Positions 6,391-14,471 of a stretch of DNA of 64,000 bases are shown here, in pieces. The position numbers and the translations under genes are program-made. Location of the stretch: positions 5,766,001 through 5,830,000 of the forward strand of contig NZ_JADBGF010000001.1 of NCBI RefSeq assembly GCF_014873495.1. Reading direction: 5' to 3'. Under the pieces are notes generated by a model. That model saw only the letters and a list, made by a program, of their open reading frames with translations, did no database searches and was not told where the DNA came from. How positions within the stretch are numbered: the stretch's first letter is position 1; each line of letters begins with the position of its first letter. This DNA comes from Streptomyces stelliscabiei (lineage in GTDB: Bacteria > Actinomycetota > Actinomycetes > Streptomycetales > Streptomycetaceae).

Positions 6391-7224
6391 TTACTTTAGC
6401 CCACCGGGGGCGGGAGACGAAATCCGGTTTTCGGGGCGTCGGTCAGGGCGGTCGGGGCGGCCCCTGCGTGGGTGTACGGGGTCGGGGCGGAGGTGGTCGA
6501 CGACGATGAGGAGAAGGGCGAGGGCGTAGAAGGCGAGGCCCAGCAGCAGGGCGTTGCCCAGGACGCTCTTGTAGCCGTGGCGTTCGACGTCCAGGAAGGG
6601 GTAGAGGTACGGGGCCGGCCAGTCGGGGGTCACCAGGGCGGCTCGGCCGAGCGTGAGCGCCAGGAACCCCAGCGGGTAGAGCAGCCAGGCCGCCGCAATA
6701 CTGAGGCGGGGCGGCGCCGGGCGGGTCAGGAACAGCCAGTCCACCACCACAGCGAGCGGGATCGCGGTGTGGAAGGCGACGTCCGTCAACGCGAGCCATC
6801 CGGTGGGGGCGGCCGGGGCGCCTGTCGACGTCATCGTCATGGAGAACGCCGTCGCGTCCCGCGTCAGGACCAGATGGTGGACCAGCGCCGTGATCACGGC
6901 GTAGAGAACCGTGCCGACCGTCATCCAGGACGGCAGGGGGCGGCGGGCGGACCACGCGCCGCGGGCCGAGGCGGCGAAGACCAGCGCCACCAGGGCCGTG
7001 CTCTGGACAGCGAAGTGGCTGAACGCCCGCAGAGGGCTGCCCAGCGTCATCTCGATCACCACGGCCGCTGTCGCTGCCACCGCGACCAGGGCACGGTACA
7101 CCGCCGCCGGTCGGCGTCGTGTCGGCGTTACCACCGCCGTCGCCGGCACGACGGATGTCACCGGTGCGGGGATGCCCGAGATCGCGGGCAGGTCGGGGAT
7201 GTCCCTGGGTATCGGTGAGGTCAT
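6391..7224 (-). CDS. Pr6Pr/FAR-17a-like multi-pass membrane protein
   Basis: The 277-aa product has six hydrophobic segments between residues about 42 and 248. Features match the Pr6Pr family of actinobacterial membrane proteins: a segment like FSHFAVQSTALVALVFA, a conserved LVHHLVL, DVAFHTAIPLAVVVDWLFL, and a late PYPFLDV-like region (PYLYPFLDVERHGYKSVLGN). The N-terminal 40 residues are Pro/Thr-rich and the C-terminal 30 are Arg/Pro-rich; both are probably cytoplasmic. No enzymatic activity is established for the bacterial members as far as I know. It is the first chromosomal gene beside the element. Confidence 0.75.
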   Translation of the reverse strand: MTSPIPRDIPDLPAISGIPAPVTSVVPATAVVTPTRRRPAAVYRALVAVAATAAVVIEMTLGSPLRAFSHFAVQSTALVALVFAASARGAWSARRPLPSWMTVGTVLYAVITALVHHLVLTRDATAFSMTMTSTGAPAAPTGWLALTDVAFHTAIPLAVVVDWLFLTRPAPPRLSIAAAWLLYPLGFLALTLGRAALVTPDWPAPYLYPFLDVERHGYKSVLGNALLLGLAFYALALLLIVVDHLRPDPVHPRRGRPDRPDRRPENRISSPAPGGLK

Positions 7225-7391
7225 GCGCTCACGCTAGGGCGCCCGGACGAAACGGGCCATTCGTGATGATCCGTACGAGGTGACGCCTCACCAGCGGGTT
7301 CGCCGCGGGCCGTATCGCCTCCCGTGCCGGTCCACCCGCCCCGCCCGGGCAGCCTCGCGGGCAGCCCCGGCAGTCGTGTCCGCGACTCCCC

Positions 7392-8321
7392 TTACCCCTT
7401 CCGCGCCACCAGCGTCAGCAGTGAAGCCTCCGGCGGGCACGCGAACCTCACCGGGGTGTAGCGACTCGTGCCACAGCCGGCCGAGACGTGCAGGTACGCC
7501 GTGCGGCCGTCCGCCGTGTGGGTGGAGAGGCCCTTCACGCGGTCCGTGTCGAGGTCGCAGTTGGTGACGAGGGCGCCGTAGAAGGGGATGCAGAGCTGGC
7601 CGCCGTGCGTGTGGCCGGCGAGGACGAGGGGGTAGCCGTCGGCGGTGAAGGCGTCGAGGGCGCGGAGATAGGGAGCGTGGACGACGGCCAGGGAGAGATC
7701 GGCGGAGTCGGACGGGCCGCCTGCCACGCGGGCGTAGCGGTCCCGCTTGATGTGCGGGTCGTCGAGGCCGGTCAGCTCGACCGCCATGCCCTCGATCTTC
7801 AGCGTGCCGCGGGTGTTGGTGAGGTTGAGCCAGCCCGCCCCGTCGAAGCCGTCCCGCAGGTCCTCCCACGGGTTGTGGACCGCGCCGACCACCGGCTTGT
7901 TGCCGTTCAGACCGTGGCGGCCCTGGACCTTCTCCAGCAGGTAGCGGGCGGGGTTGCGCAGCGTCGGGCCGTAGTAGTCGTTCGAGCCGAAGACGTACGC
8001 GCCCGGCAACTCCATCAAGGGACCCAGCGCGTCCAGCACCTCGGGGACGCCCTCGGGGTCGGAGAGGTTGTCACCGGTGTTGATCACGAAGTCCGGACGC
8101 AGCCCGGCCAGGGAACGCAACCAGCGCTGCTTCTTGCGCTGTCCGCTCACCATGTGGATGTCGGAGACCTGGAGTATGCGCAGCGGCCGCATACCCGGTG
8201 GCAGCACCGGCACCGTCACCCGCCGCAGTCGGAAGGAGCGGGCCTCGATGCCCGCCGCATACACCACACCGGCGGCACCGACCGCCGCGATCCCCAGAGG
8301 TACTCCGTATCGCGCTTGCAT
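7392..8321 (-). CDS. Membrane-anchored calcineurin-type metallophosphoesterase
   Basis: Metal-binding motifs of the metallophosphoesterase superfamily appear in order: DIH (Asp54, His56), GDN (Asp84), GSND (Asn114), a single His in AVVHAPY, and GHTHGGQ near residue 235. An N-terminal hydrophobic stretch at about 8-24 suggests a membrane anchor with the catalytic domain outside or at the membrane. It lies next to the class A penicillin-binding protein region, as does Rv3683 beside ponA2 in M. tuberculosis, which suggests an envelope-linked role. The substrate is unknown. The start ATG lacks a strong ribosome site. Confidence 0.85.
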   Translation of the reverse strand: MQARYGVPLGIAAVGAAGVVYAAGIEARSFRLRRVTVPVLPPGMRPLRILQVSDIHMVSGQRKKQRWLRSLAGLRPDFVINTGDNLSDPEGVPEVLDALGPLMELPGAYVFGSNDYYGPTLRNPARYLLEKVQGRHGLNGNKPVVGAVHNPWEDLRDGFDGAGWLNLTNTRGTLKIEGMAVELTGLDDPHIKRDRYARVAGGPSDSADLSLAVVHAPYLRALDAFTADGYPLVLAGHTHGGQLCIPFYGALVTNCDLDTDRVKGLSTHTADGRTAYLHVSAGCGTSRYTPVRFACPPEASLLTLVARKG

Positions 8322-8721
8322 GTGTCCATCGTGTCAGACCCCGCCGAACCCGAGCGCACGCCTGTGGACAACCGCCGACCACCCGCCACCGATCGTCAAC
8401 TCCCCCTGTGGACAACCCACTCCGGACTGTCCACCGGCCCGCAGCCGGCCAGCCCGCCCCCGGCCCGCAGCCGGCCAGCCCGCCCCCGACCCGTGGCCGG
8501 ACTGCAACCAGCCCGCCCCCGACCCGCAGCCGACCCGCCCCCGACCCGCAGCCGGCCCGCACCCGGCCTCGGCCTCGGCCTCGGCCTCACCACGGTCCGA
8601 CCAGCGCCCGCCCCGCACGCCCATCCCGCGCACCCACCCCCCACCGATCCGCCCCACCGATCCGCACACACCAGCGAAATCAAGGCGCGCTCCCCACATC
8701 ACACCTGCGACAATCGGCCCC
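8322..8721. repeat. 400-bp intergenic region with tandem repeats and two DnaA boxes
   Basis: No gene is visible. Two exact TGTGGACAA sequences, the inverse of the Streptomyces DnaA-box consensus TTGTCCACA, lie at 8363-8371 and 8407-8415 in the same orientation. They are followed by a perfect 26-bp tandem duplication (8434-8459 and 8460-8485), several decayed copies, and four copies of GGCCTC at 8565-8588. The promoter of the downstream YqeY-like gene must lie in or after this block. Confidence 0.7.
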
Positions 8722-9189
8722 ATGACCACGCTCAAGTCGAAGCTGCAGGAAGACCTCAACGCCGCCATCAGGGAGCGCGACGAGCTCCGCTCCTCGACGC
8801 TCCGGCTGACCCTCACCGCGATCACCAAGGAAGAGGTCGCGGGCAAGGAGAAGCGCGAGCTGTCCGACGACGAGGTGCTCAAGGTGATCACCAAGGAGGC
8901 GAAGAAGCGCCGCGAGGCCGCGGACGCCTTCGCCCAGGGCGGCCGCCCCGAGTCGGCCGAGCGGGAGAAGGCGGAAGGCGCGTTTCTCGCCGAGTACCTG
9001 CCCAAGCAGCTGTCCGACGAGGAGCTGAAGCAGATCGTCGTCCAGGCCGTCGAGGAGGCCCGGGCCGCCGGTGCCGAGGGCCCGCGCGCGATGGGCCAGG
9101 TCATGAAGATCGTCAACCCGAAGGTGGCCGGACTCGCCGAGGGCGGCCGGGTCGCCGCCATCGTCAAGCAGCAGCTCACGGGCGCCTGA
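8722..9189 (+). CDS. GatB/YqeY domain protein
   Basis: The 155-aa protein matches the stand-alone YqeY family: TLKSKLQEDLNAAIRERDEL at the start, a central KKRREAADAFAQGGRPE segment, LPKQLSDEELKQIV, and the C-terminal GQVMKIVNPKVAGLAEGGRV typical of the tRNA-binding tail domain shared with GatB. It is predicted to be cytoplasmic and helical. A tRNA or RNA association is inferred from that domain; the cellular role is not settled. The start ATG follows a purine-poor leader, and the length agrees with the family. Confidence 0.85.
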   Translation: MTTLKSKLQEDLNAAIRERDELRSSTLRLTLTAITKEEVAGKEKRELSDDEVLKVITKEAKKRREAADAFAQGGRPESAEREKAEGAFLAEYLPKQLSDEELKQIVVQAVEEARAAGAEGPRAMGQVMKIVNPKVAGLAEGGRVAAIVKQQLTGA

Positions 9190-9269
9190 GCAATCTTCCG
9201 GACCCGGCTCCCGCTCCCGCGGCAGCGTCCGGACCTGGCTCCCGCTCCCGCGCCTCAGCACCATCACAA

Positions 9270-9310
9270 CGGCGGTGGGGCGCCCCTTGAGAAGGGGCGC
9301 CCCACCGCCG
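9270..9310. terminator. Strong bidirectional hairpin terminator
   Basis: Perfect 19-bp arms (9270-9288 and 9292-9310) around a 3-base loop lie between the convergent ends of the YqeY-like gene and the penicillin-binding protein gene. It likely stops transcription from both sides. Confidence 0.85.
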
Positions 9311-9360
9311 TATGCATGTCAGGTCGTCGGTGACGTCACGTTCACCGCCACCGCGGCTCG

Positions 9361-11682
9361 TCAGCCGAAGCCGCCGCCATTGCCGTTCCCGTTCCCGTTG
9401 TTCCCGCCGTTCGTCTGACCCTGGATCCAGTTCTCCGGGATGCTGAACTCCGGGGTCGGGAACCTGGTGTCTCCGTCGATGCCACCGATGAAGCCGCCGC
9501 CGTTGCCGCGGTCGTCACCGTTGCCGTTGTCGTCGTTGCCACCGTTGCCGTTCCCACGGCCGTCGTTGTCGTTGTCGTCGTCCCGGTCGCGGGGCCGGTC
9601 CTCGGGGAGGTAGACCTTGTTGAAGTCGGGGCGGGGCTTGCCCTCCAGCGCACCGGACATCATGTCGCGCCAGATCGGGCCGGGGACCTTTCCGCCGAAG
9701 ACCTTGCTGTAGCCCACACCGCCGATGGTGATGTTCACCATCTGGCGCTCGTGCGCGGGGTCGCCCACCCAGACGGCGCCGGCCATGTTCGGGGTGTAGC
9801 CCACGAACCAAGCCGCGTAACGGCCGTCCGTCGTACCGGTCTTACCAGCGCTGGGACGGCTGGGGCCGAGGCCGGCCTCCGTACCCGTACCGTCCTCGAC
9901 CACGCCCTTGAGCAGGGCGCTGATGGTGTCGGCGGTGTTCTCGGACATGGCGCGCGAGCACGTCGACTTCGGGACCTCCAGCGACTTCGACTTGTCGCCG
10001 ACCCGCTGGGTGATGGACTCGATGGCGACCGGCGTGCAGTACATACCGCGCGCGGCGAAGGTCGCGTACGCGTTCGCCATGGTCAGCGGGGACATCTCCT
10101 GCGTGCCGAGAGCTATCGACGGCGCCTGGTCGATCTTGCGGCCGTCGGCCCGCTCGACGCCCATCTTCTTGGCCATCTTCGTCACCGGGCAGATGCCGAT
10201 GTCCGCGATCATCTGCACGAAGTAGGTGTTGACCGACAGCGCGGTCGCCTTCCGCAGGGAGTACGGGCCGACCTCGCTCGCGCTCTCGTTCTCGAGGTCC
10301 GCGGCGCTGCTGCCGGTTCCGTTGCGCCAGCTGCCGCCGCCGCAGACGGAGATCGGGCTCGGGTAGGCCATCTTGTACGGCGCGGAGTAGACCTTCCCCG
10401 GGGACATGCCGCCTTCGAGGGCCGCCGCGGCGACGATCGGCTTGAACGTCGACCCCGGCTGGTAGCCCGCTCCGCCGCCCATGGACTCGTTCACCGAGAG
10501 GTTTATCGACGTCTCGTTCTTCTTGGTGTCGAGACCGTACGGCCTCGACTGTCCCATGGCGAGGATCTTGCCGGTGCCGGGCTCCACGATCGTGGCGGCC
10601 GTGGCGACCTCGTCCTTCTGGTAGACGTGCCGCTTGACGGAAGCCTGGACCGACTTCTGGGCCTTCGGGTCCATCGTCGTCCGGATCGTCAGGCCGCCCT
10701 GGTTCCAGATCTTGGCCCGGTCCTCCTTGGACTTGCCGAAGATCGGGGTGTTCAGGAACACCTCACGCACGTAGTCGCAGAAGAAACCCGCGCCCTTGAC
10801 CGCCGTGATGCAGCCGTTCTTCGGCTTCCTGATGTCGAGGCCGAGCGGCTTCTCGGCGGCCTTGTCCGCGTCCGCCTGCGAGATGTCGCCGAGGTCGGCC
10901 ATGCGCTGCAGCACGGTGTTGCGCCGCTTGGTGGCTTCCTGCGGGTCGTTCACCGGGTCGTACCGGCTGGGCGACTGCACGATTCCGGCGAGGAGCGCGG
11001 CCTCCTCCACATCCAGGTCCTTGGCGGACTTGGAGAAGTAACGCTGGGACGCGGCCTCGACGCCGTACGCCTGCTGGCCGAAGAACGTGATGTTCAGGTA
11101 GTTCTCGAGGATCTTCTTCTTGCCGAGTTCCTCTTCGAGCTGGATGGCTTTCTTCAGCTCGTTGATCTTCCGGCCGAGGGTCTGCTGGGTGGCCTGGGCG
11201 ACCAGCGTCGGGTCGTCGCCGGCCTCCTCCACCGCCACGTTCTTCACCAGCTGCTGCGTCAGCGTGGACGCGCCCTGGGCGACGCCGCCCTCCCGCGCGT
11301 TCCGGTTGAGCGCGCGCAGAACGCCCTTCAGGTCGATCGCGCCGTGCTGGTAGAACCGGGCGTCCTCGATGGCGATGATCGCCTGCTGCATGTACGGCGA
11401 GATCTCCTTGAGATCGACCACCGTACGGTCGCGGCTGTACACCGTGGCGATCGAGTCGCCCTTGCTGTCGAGGATCGTGGTGCGCTGGCTCAGCGGTGGC
11501 TGCTTGAGGTTGGCGGGGAGTTCGTCGAACCCCTCGACGGAACCCTTGGCCGCCAGCCCCAGGGCGCCGACCGCGGGCAGGGCGATGCCCGCCATGACGG
11601 CACCGGCGAGCACGCTGACACCTAGGAACTTGGCGGCCTGCTGTGTGGGGGACAGACCACCACCCGAGCGCTTGTTTGGCAT
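9361..11682 (-). CDS. Class A penicillin-binding protein (transglycosylase/transpeptidase)
   Basis: The 773-aa bifunctional peptidoglycan synthase resembles actinobacterial PonA2. A membrane anchor lies at about 17-47. The GT51 glycosyltransferase domain follows (catalytic region EDARFYQHGAIDL near residue 106, then GASTLTQQLVKN). The transpeptidase domain has the three standard motifs: SxxK in GSTFKP near residue 410, SxN in ALSVNTYF, and KTG in AGKTGTTDGRYAAWFVGYTP near 615. The C-terminal tail of about 110 residues is low-complexity Asp/Asn/Gly. It polymerises glycan strands and cross-links peptides outside the membrane. Position beside a wbl gene and ArsA-type ATPases matches the ponA2-whiB4 arrangement in mycobacteria. 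Confidence 0.95.
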   Translation of the reverse strand: MPNKRSGGGLSPTQQAAKFLGVSVLAGAVMAGIALPAVGALGLAAKGSVEGFDELPANLKQPPLSQRTTILDSKGDSIATVYSRDRTVVDLKEISPYMQQAIIAIEDARFYQHGAIDLKGVLRALNRNAREGGVAQGASTLTQQLVKNVAVEEAGDDPTLVAQATQQTLGRKINELKKAIQLEEELGKKKILENYLNITFFGQQAYGVEAASQRYFSKSAKDLDVEEAALLAGIVQSPSRYDPVNDPQEATKRRNTVLQRMADLGDISQADADKAAEKPLGLDIRKPKNGCITAVKGAGFFCDYVREVFLNTPIFGKSKEDRAKIWNQGGLTIRTTMDPKAQKSVQASVKRHVYQKDEVATAATIVEPGTGKILAMGQSRPYGLDTKKNETSINLSVNESMGGGAGYQPGSTFKPIVAAAALEGGMSPGKVYSAPYKMAYPSPISVCGGGSWRNGTGSSAADLENESASEVGPYSLRKATALSVNTYFVQMIADIGICPVTKMAKKMGVERADGRKIDQAPSIALGTQEMSPLTMANAYATFAARGMYCTPVAIESITQRVGDKSKSLEVPKSTCSRAMSENTADTISALLKGVVEDGTGTEAGLGPSRPSAGKTGTTDGRYAAWFVGYTPNMAGAVWVGDPAHERQMVNITIGGVGYSKVFGGKVPGPIWRDMMSGALEGKPRPDFNKVYLPEDRPRDRDDDNDNDGRGNGNGGNDDNGNGDDRGNGGGFIGGIDGDTRFPTPEFSIPENWIQGQTNGGNNGNGNGNGGGFG

Positions 11683-12327
11683 GAGGGCAGCCTAATCCGT
11701 AGCGAGGACCGTTCCGAAGGAGCAGGTGGGTCCAGAGGGGTACGGGTGCCGGATCGTGACATCCGTTGTCCGCACGACGGGCGCATGCGCGTGCTGACGG
11801 CTCCCGAAATCGGGCGCGCCACGAGAAGTCCGGCGCGAGACGCCTGGCGCGAGACACTCGCCACGAAACCGACGCGAAAGTCGGGCGCGAGAAACCGACG
11901 CGAAAGCCGGGAGAACATGAACGGTTGTCTACGTTCCCATTCGCCGGACACGCGCGCAGGCGTTGGCCTAAGCTGCTCTCAACTGTCACAGCCGTAGGCC
12001 CTTGTATCAAGTACGTCCAGCGAGCCCGAATCGTTCTGACGTTCTTCCGATTTTTTTCGGGTGCCGTGTCCGAATACGCCTCGTGTGTCATTCGGTGTCC
12101 GTTGTGACGCATGTCAACCGTCCCGATCTGCCGGGATAGTCACGTATGTCCTCAGGTCACTCCCGCGGGTGATCTGCCGCTTACGCATAGTCCGTTCGGG
12201 CCATTCAAGATTGGGCCCGAAGGGGGTGTTGCGCTGTGCCCACCTTCCGTAACGTCCTCAACTGGCGGCGGTGAATATGCCGCTGCCGCCGTGGGGGAGC
12301 CTCGATTCGGGAGAGGACGGCGCCGGT
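11683..12327. promoter_or_regulatory. 645-bp upstream region of wblA and the penicillin-binding protein gene
   Basis: This long divergent region has no credible gene. Around 11820-11912 there are repeated GCGCGAGA and GACGCGAAAG motifs. The exact 16-mer GAAACCGACGCGAAAG occurs at 11865-11880 and 11891-11906, a 26-base period. A T-run inside a small inverted repeat (CCGATTTTTTTCGG, 12047-12060) follows. A near match to the Streptomyces Crp motif, GTGACGCATGTCAA, lies at 12104-12117 (last base differs from GTG-N6-GNCAC). The length and repeats suggest complex control of wblA. Confidence 0.5.
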
Positions 12328-12666
12328 ATGGGCTGGGTAACCGACTGGAGTGCGCAGGCTGCCTGCCGCACTACCGATCCGGATGAACTGTTCGTTCAAG
12401 GAGCAGCGCAGAACAGGGCCAAGGCGGTGTGCACCGGATGCCCGGTGCGTACGGAGTGCCTGGCGGACGCGTTGGACAACCGCGTCGAGTTCGGCGTGTG
12501 GGGAGGAATGACGGAGCGTGAGCGCCGCGCGTTGCTGCGCAGGCGTCCGACCGTCACGTCGTGGCGCAGGCTGCTGGAGACCGCGCGCACGGAGTACGAG
12601 CGTGGCGCGGGCATTCTGCCCCTCGACGATGACGAGATCTACGAGAACTACGCGGCGGTGAGCTGA
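12328..12666 (+). CDS. wblA: WhiB-like developmental regulator WblA
   Basis: The 112-aa protein has four cysteines (Cys13, Cys35, Cys38, Cys44) in the C-X21-C-X2-C-X5-C pattern that binds a [4Fe-4S] cluster. The GVWGG turn at residues 56-60 and a basic ERERRALLRRRP helix follow; together these define Wbl proteins. The start MGWVTDWSAQAACRTTDP and overall length match S. coelicolor WblA as I remember it. GGAGAGGA lies ten bases before the ATG; a longer in-frame start at 12271 is less likely. WblA is known to promote sporulation and repress antibiotic production, acting with sigma factor on promoters. Neighbours (PBP and two ArsA-type ATPases) repeat the ponA2-whiB4-Rv3680-Rv3679 order. Confidence 0.95.
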   Translation: MGWVTDWSAQAACRTTDPDELFVQGAAQNRAKAVCTGCPVRTECLADALDNRVEFGVWGGMTERERRALLRRRPTVTSWRRLLETARTEYERGAGILPLDDDEIYENYAAVS

Positions 12667-13124
12667 GGGCGACGGCCCTTTCCGAACCACGTCGGTCGAG
12701 GGCGCCCTTGAGGTGTCGGCGCGTCGGGCAGGTGTGCCGGCTCTCGGGTGCCCCGAGGCGTGGAGCAACGGACGGGCTACGGTCCGGGTTTGACCGATCG
12801 GAATCCGACGGGTGCGACGCATCCGGCCGATCCGACGATCCTGCTGATCGGTTCTGGCCGCGATGCGATCCCTGGCCGCGATGCGATCCCTGGCCGGGTC
12901 GCGACGGACGCCGCGAGGTCGCGGCGGGACGTGCGGCCCTCGGACAGCGGCGTTCCCGCGATGAGGAGCACCGGCCGGGCCCCGCAGACGCACGGGATCT
13001 GCGGCCCTCGGAACCGGCAGTCGCTGGACGGCTGGACGGCAGAGCCGGACGACTGGACGACAGAAATCGGTCGGCGTCCGACCCTACGGCTGCCGCGGCT
13101 GAAGACCGTTCGTCCGGCAGCCGT
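12667..13124. other. 458-bp intergenic region between convergent wblA and ATPase genes
   Basis: No credible gene is seen. An exact 18-bp tandem duplication (unit TGGCCGCGATGCGATCCC) lies at 12855-12872 and 12873-12890, followed by a decayed third unit. Further short CGGACGACTGGACGACAG-type repeats appear around 13020-13070. No clear T-tailed terminator is visible. Confidence 0.5.
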
Positions 13125-14471
13125 TCAGTCGTCTGAGGTGGGCAGCTCCGGCCTTATGGCCGCGAGCCGGTTCCCGATGTCCCGCAGACCTACCAGGTCA
13201 TGGACATCACCGGGGAGCGCGGCCACCTCGGCCACGGCCACCTCGGGATGCAGCGCGGTGAAGCGGTCACGTGTGCGCTGCTCGCGGGAGAGCAGTCGCA
13301 TCCGCTCGGCGTGCAACCTGAGCAGGCCTGACGTGAGCTGTTCCACGGTCGGATCCGGGGCGGGGGAGCCGTCCTCGGCGCCGTTCGTGGTGGGAGAGCC
13401 TGAACTGCCTGGGCTGGCTGAACTGCCTTGCGTGTCGGGAGAGTTACGGACTGCCTTCCCGTCCGTCTGATCCACAATGCGGGGCTCGTCAAGATTTTCC
13501 GCGGCGGCGAGCGCGCGCTCGGCGGACAGCTGGGCCGCGCCGCTGCCGTGCACCCGGTTGAGCACCAGCCCGGCCAGCGGCATGTCCTCGGCCGCCAGCC
13601 GCTCCACGAAGTACGCCGCCTCGCGCAGCGCGTCCCGCTCCGGCGCGGCCACCACGAGGAAGGCCGTGCCGGGCGCCTGGAGCAGCTTGTAGGTGGCGTC
13701 CGCGCGCGTACGGAAGCCGCCGAACATGGAGTCCATGGCGGCCACGAACGTCTGCACGTCCCTCAGCAGTTGACCGCCGAGGAGTTTGCCGAGGGCGCCC
13801 GTCATCATCGACATGCCGACGTTCAGGAACTTCATGCCGGCCCGCCCGCCGACCTTCGCCGGCGCCAGCAGGACACGGATCAGCTTGCCGTCGAGGAACG
13901 AGCCGAGCCGCTTCGGGGCGTCCAGGAAGTCCAGCGCCGAGCGGGACGGAGGCGTGTCGACGATGATCAGGTCCCACTCGTCCCGGGCTCGCAGCTGGCC
14001 CAGCTTCTCCATCGCCATGTACTCCTGCGTGCCCGCGAAGCCCGCCGAGAGCGACTGGTAGAAGGGGTTGCCCAGGATCGCGGAGGCCCGGTCGGGGTCC
14101 GCGTGCGCCTCGACGATCTCGTCGAAGGTGCGCTTCATGTCGAGCATCATGGCGTGCAGTTCGCCGTCCCCGTCGATGCCCTTCACCCGCCGCGGGGTGT
14201 TGTCCAGTGAGTCGATCCCCATGGACTGGGCGAGCCGCCGGGCCGGGTCGATGGTCAGCACGACCACCTTGCGACCGCGCTCGGCTGCCCGTACCCCGAG
14301 CGCCGCCGCCGTGGTCGTCTTGCCCACCCCGCCGGCGCCGCAGCACACCACGATGCGGGTCCGTGGGTCGTCGAGCAGGGGGTCGACCGCGAGCGGGCGG
14401 GCCGAGCCGATCACCCGGTGTCCGTCGTGGGAGGGGGCCGCGTCGTGCGTGGTGGCCGGGTCCGGAGTCAT
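13125..14471 (-). CDS. Get3/ArsA-family ATPase, downstream paralogue
   Basis: The 448-aa SIMIBI-class ATPase has a deviant Walker A motif (CCGAGGVGKTTTAAALGVRA, near residue 45). It also has the DPARRLAQSMGID switch segment, TPPSRSALDFLDAP (switch II), and a C-terminal helical region. A Gly/Ser/Pro-rich insert at about 350-375 separates the ATPase core from the last helices. The gene overlaps its upstream paralogue by four bases (ATGA), implying a matched pair. In mycobacteria the corresponding pair is Rv3680/Rv3679, Get3-like proteins linked to stress and metabolite tolerance. An arsenite pump role is unlikely because no ArsB is nearby. The cargo is unknown. Confidence 0.88.
   Translation of the reverse strand: MTPDPATTHDAAPSHDGHRVIGSARPLAVDPLLDDPRTRIVVCCGAGGVGKTTTAAALGVRAAERGRKVVVLTIDPARRLAQSMGIDSLDNTPRRVKGIDGDGELHAMMLDMKRTFDEIVEAHADPDRASAILGNPFYQSLSAGFAGTQEYMAMEKLGQLRARDEWDLIIVDTPPSRSALDFLDAPKRLGSFLDGKLIRVLLAPAKVGGRAGMKFLNVGMSMMTGALGKLLGGQLLRDVQTFVAAMDSMFGGFRTRADATYKLLQAPGTAFLVVAAPERDALREAAYFVERLAAEDMPLAGLVLNRVHGSGAAQLSAERALAAAENLDEPRIVDQTDGKAVRNSPDTQGSSASPGSSGSPTTNGAEDGSPAPDPTVEQLTSGLLRLHAERMRLLSREQRTRDRFTALHPEVAVAEVAALPGDVHDLVGLRDIGNRLAAIRPELPTSDD

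Noticed and set aside
8434..8588. CRISPR-like array
   Set aside because: Units are adjacent with no spacers, decay quickly, and no cas gene is present. The tandem units at 12855, 24171 and 33384 were rejected for the same reason.
12708..13136. Possible gene after wblA
   Set aside because: Arg/Asp-rich translation dominated by DNA repeats, no ribosome site, and it overlaps the end of the well-supported ATPase gene.
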